From NCBI RefSeq assembly GCF_002934065.1, contig NZ_CP018049.1:1548501-1612500 (forward strand): DNA of 64,000 bases. The letters are read 5' to 3'. Positions 61,920-64,000 of this stretch are shown here, piece by piece (the first letter of the stretch is position 1; each line of letters begins with the position of its first letter). Made by a program: the position numbers and the translations under genes. Source of the DNA: Pseudomonas orientalis (GTDB lineage: Bacteria; Pseudomonadota; Gammaproteobacteria; Pseudomonadales; Pseudomonadaceae). Below the pieces are notes generated by a model. The model searched no databases. It saw only the letters and a list, made by a program, of their open reading frames with translations, and had not been told where the DNA came from.

Positions 61920-64000
61920 ATGTCTATCAAAAAAATACTCTTACCACTTCTGTTGTTGCTTTCGTTTGGATTAAGTGATTTCAGCTATTCAGCTAATTCT
62001 TCAAATGATTGTTCAAGAATCTCAGATGAAGCCTCGTTATCAGAATGTCATGATGCAATAAAAGACAACGCGATAATGGGTCAATACTCCCAATTGATTA
62101 TGTCTGATACTACAGCCAGTATGGCTAATATTGTTTTGCGTGGCATTTTCAATGACGACAAAGACAGATTTATTTTCGATGCTAATGCAAAGAAAAATCA
62201 GGTGGTAACAGCCATAATGGATTATATGCAAGTCTTCCATGGTATTGCATTTGCCATTATGGGTGTTCTGGTTCTTCCAATCTATTTAGCAAAAATGGCG
62301 AAAAAAGGAAATTTGCCGGGTAACAATTGGGGATTCTTCTTAACGAATTTCAATATTGTTATGGTTGGTGTGGGTATGGGTGGAGTGTTCGCCATGCTTG
62401 GAGCATCTATGTTAATTGGGCTGTACATGACGACCGCAGGCATGATTAAGATTCAGCCTTTGTATTACACATCAACAAAGCTTGATGAATCTCATGCTTA
62501 TACCCAAACCCTTAACGCACTGATGAAATCAACACCTACTATTATTGGGCAGATGATAAACGCTTCAAGGCTCGATCAACAACAAAGGATCGGTGCTTAC
62601 GGTGGGTTCAGCGTTGAAAAAAGAAATGGTAAATTTTACGAGTATCAAAAGGAAACAGGTCAGGTAACAATCGACACAAGAACAATTGATCGTGTGTTTA
62701 AAGGCTATGCTGAATGTATTTCTGCAAAGGTTGGTGGTGTTAGCTTCGTTGATGAACAATTTGTAAACCCTGAGTTTGATAAAACTGTTTCCTGTATGAA
62801 ACAGGCAGGTATAGATTCTTATATTCCTTCTACGTTGGCATACGGCGGAAATAACCCAACAATTCAAGCAGGATTAGTAAGAGCTTGGGAAGCCTCTAGA
62901 CCAATTGCACTGCTTTTAATTGAATCTACTTGTTCCTCAGTTCTTAACAAAGATGATAATAGAGCGCGATTAAGCGACATGTCTCTGATTTACAACCAAT
63001 GCTCTGCAATGCAGGCTGACGGTTCCGTATTGAAGGAAAATGGAGAAGTACAGCTATATAATAGTGGCAAATCCGTTGAGGAAATAAATTCTTTATTTGC
63101 CACGGCTGTTGCTGATTTGAACTCGTCTTTTTCTGCTTATATTAAAGAGCTTCAAGCCATAGAAAGAGATAAGCAAGTCTATGACAACACATACCCAAGC
63201 GACATGATTTCTCTGGCAATATCTACATTAAGAACTGAATATGTTGCTGAGAATGATGTAACGATGACTGCGCAGGAGGAAGTTAATAAAATATTGATTC
63301 AGTCTGAAACCCAATCAAGTGTTTCAGCAGAAGTGGCGCGAATGATTAGTGGCTCATCAAACAATTCTGATGAATACAACACGAACGTTACACGTCAACA
63401 GTTAATCAACTTCGATAAGGTTTATGATCAAACTGTCGGTGTTCTGTCTTCTAAAGATAGGGATTATTCGCAATTTGGGTTGATGGCTTCTGACATTGTA
63501 ATGGCTGGATATTTCGAAAACTCGGGTCAGAATTTCACAGATTGTTTTCAAGAAGGCATTTCGTGTATTACTCCAATGTTGAATCAACCAGCGATTCAAT
63601 ATCAGAACGGGCAGAAAATGCTCGGATACGTTACTAGTTTTTATTTGAGTGTTGAAGTAACTAAATCCTTTTTTGAACAAACTTCAACAAGTGCTTTCAG
63701 AAAGAATGATTATTTAAAATCTGCGAAACTTGATGCGAATGTGCGCCAGTTGGCGCAGGTCGCAAGCTTAACCAAAAATATCATATGGTTTTATACTATC
63801 GTAATGATCTTTCAAAGTTCCTTGCTATACATGGCTTTTGTGTATCACCTTTTTTATTGGTTGTATAATTTTTGGATTCAATACATCCAGCTATTTAAAG
63901 AAATGGCTAATAACCTGATGCCAGCAGAGGACGAAACAGAAAAGACAAATATCTTAGTTAGTGTGTTTAAAAAATGTGCTTGGCTTGCTATGTCTCCAAT
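61920..64000 (+). CDS. Large DotA/TraY-like membrane protein D (partial, at least 693 aa)
   Basis: Signal peptide 1-25 (ending FSYSA), early cysteines at 31 and 43, two or three membrane segments (about 103-124, 136-175), then an exported region to about 625. The first C-terminal helices (SLTKNIIWFYTIVMIFQSS, YMAFVYHLFYWLYNFWIQYI) are visible before the window ends. The same plan as A, B and C. The frame is open throughout and reaches the right edge of the window, so the C-terminus is missing. No Shine-Dalgarno sequence precedes the ATG. Confidence 0.6.
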   Translation, partial: MSIKKILLPLLLLLSFGLSDFSYSANSSNDCSRISDEASLSECHDAIKDNAIMGQYSQLIMSDTTASMANIVLRGIFNDDKDRFIFDANAKKNQVVTAIMDYMQVFHGIAFAIMGVLVLPIYLAKMAKKGNLPGNNWGFFLTNFNIVMVGVGMGGVFAMLGASMLIGLYMTTAGMIKIQPLYYTSTKLDESHAYTQTLNALMKSTPTIIGQMINASRLDQQQRIGAYGGFSVEKRNGKFYEYQKETGQVTIDTRTIDRVFKGYAECISAKVGGVSFVDEQFVNPEFDKTVSCMKQAGIDSYIPSTLAYGGNNPTIQAGLVRAWEASRPIALLLIESTCSSVLNKDDNRARLSDMSLIYNQCSAMQADGSVLKENGEVQLYNSGKSVEEINSLFATAVADLNSSFSAYIKELQAIERDKQVYDNTYPSDMISLAISTLRTEYVAENDVTMTAQEEVNKILIQSETQSSVSAEVARMISGSSNNSDEYNTNVTRQQLINFDKVYDQTVGVLSSKDRDYSQFGLMASDIVMAGYFENSGQNFTDCFQEGISCITPMLNQPAIQYQNGQKMLGYVTSFYLSVEVTKSFFEQTSTSAFRKNDYLKSAKLDANVRQLAQVASLTKNIIWFYTIVMIFQSSLLYMAFVYHLFYWLYNFWIQYIQLFKEMANNLMPAEDETEKTNILVSVFKKCAWLAMSP

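Overview
The window is a Pseudomonas chromosome segment, most likely from the P. fluorescens group. The evidence is the GC-rich codon use, REPIN-type inverted repeats, phaG, the algU-mucA-mucB-mucD cluster, a FecI/FecR/TonB-receptor set, and the order dapA-bamC-MBL hydrolase-purC. It has two very different halves. Positions 1 to about 42,107 are ordinary core chromosome. From the 3' end of a tRNA-Ser(CGA) gene at 42,018-42,107 to the end of the window lies AT-rich accessory DNA that looks like one end of an integrative element, whose other end and integrase are outside the window.

Core half: a haem/iron-type ECF sigma, anti-sigma and TonB-receptor operon (1-2,805) with a Fur-box-like site; a DUF4917 SIR2-like protein; an iron-dependent alcohol dehydrogenase; small metabolic, transport and regulatory genes (4.1-12 kb); tRNA-Gly(CCC); phaG; rsuA; a chemoreceptor; ung; a tripartite tricarboxylate transporter with its two-component system (20.3-26.7 kb); ygfZ, sdhE and ygfX; nadB; the AlgU envelope-stress operon with two AlgU-type promoters and no mucC; a BepA-like protease; tusA, bcp and gcvR; then dapA, bamC, an MBL hydrolase and purC.

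Accessory half (42.1-64 kb): a 346-bp region beside the tRNA carries direct and inverted TGTAGCAAA repeats that could be integrase arm sites. A primase-like replication protein follows. Four very large secreted or polytopic membrane proteins share one plan: signal peptide, a pair of early cysteines, two or three membrane segments, a large exported domain, and (in the three complete ones) a C-terminal membrane cluster. This resembles DotA/TraY of type IVB secretion/conjugation systems, but four times over. Among them are small cytosolic or membrane proteins with no recognisable family.

The most unusual signal is regulatory. Ten transcription units in the accessory half begin with the same module: a (TT)CAAGCA-like box, exactly 17 bp, a TAA[G/C]AT-like -10 box usually preceded by TGT, and then usually 24-28 nt of A/C-rich leader with no Shine-Dalgarno sequence before the start codon. 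Second genes inside these units, and genes outside the module, generally do carry Shine-Dalgarno sequences. Together the shared promoters, SD-less leaders and DotA-like quartet suggest a co-regulated, undescribed conjugation or secretion element. No ATPase, relaxase or integrase is visible in this part.
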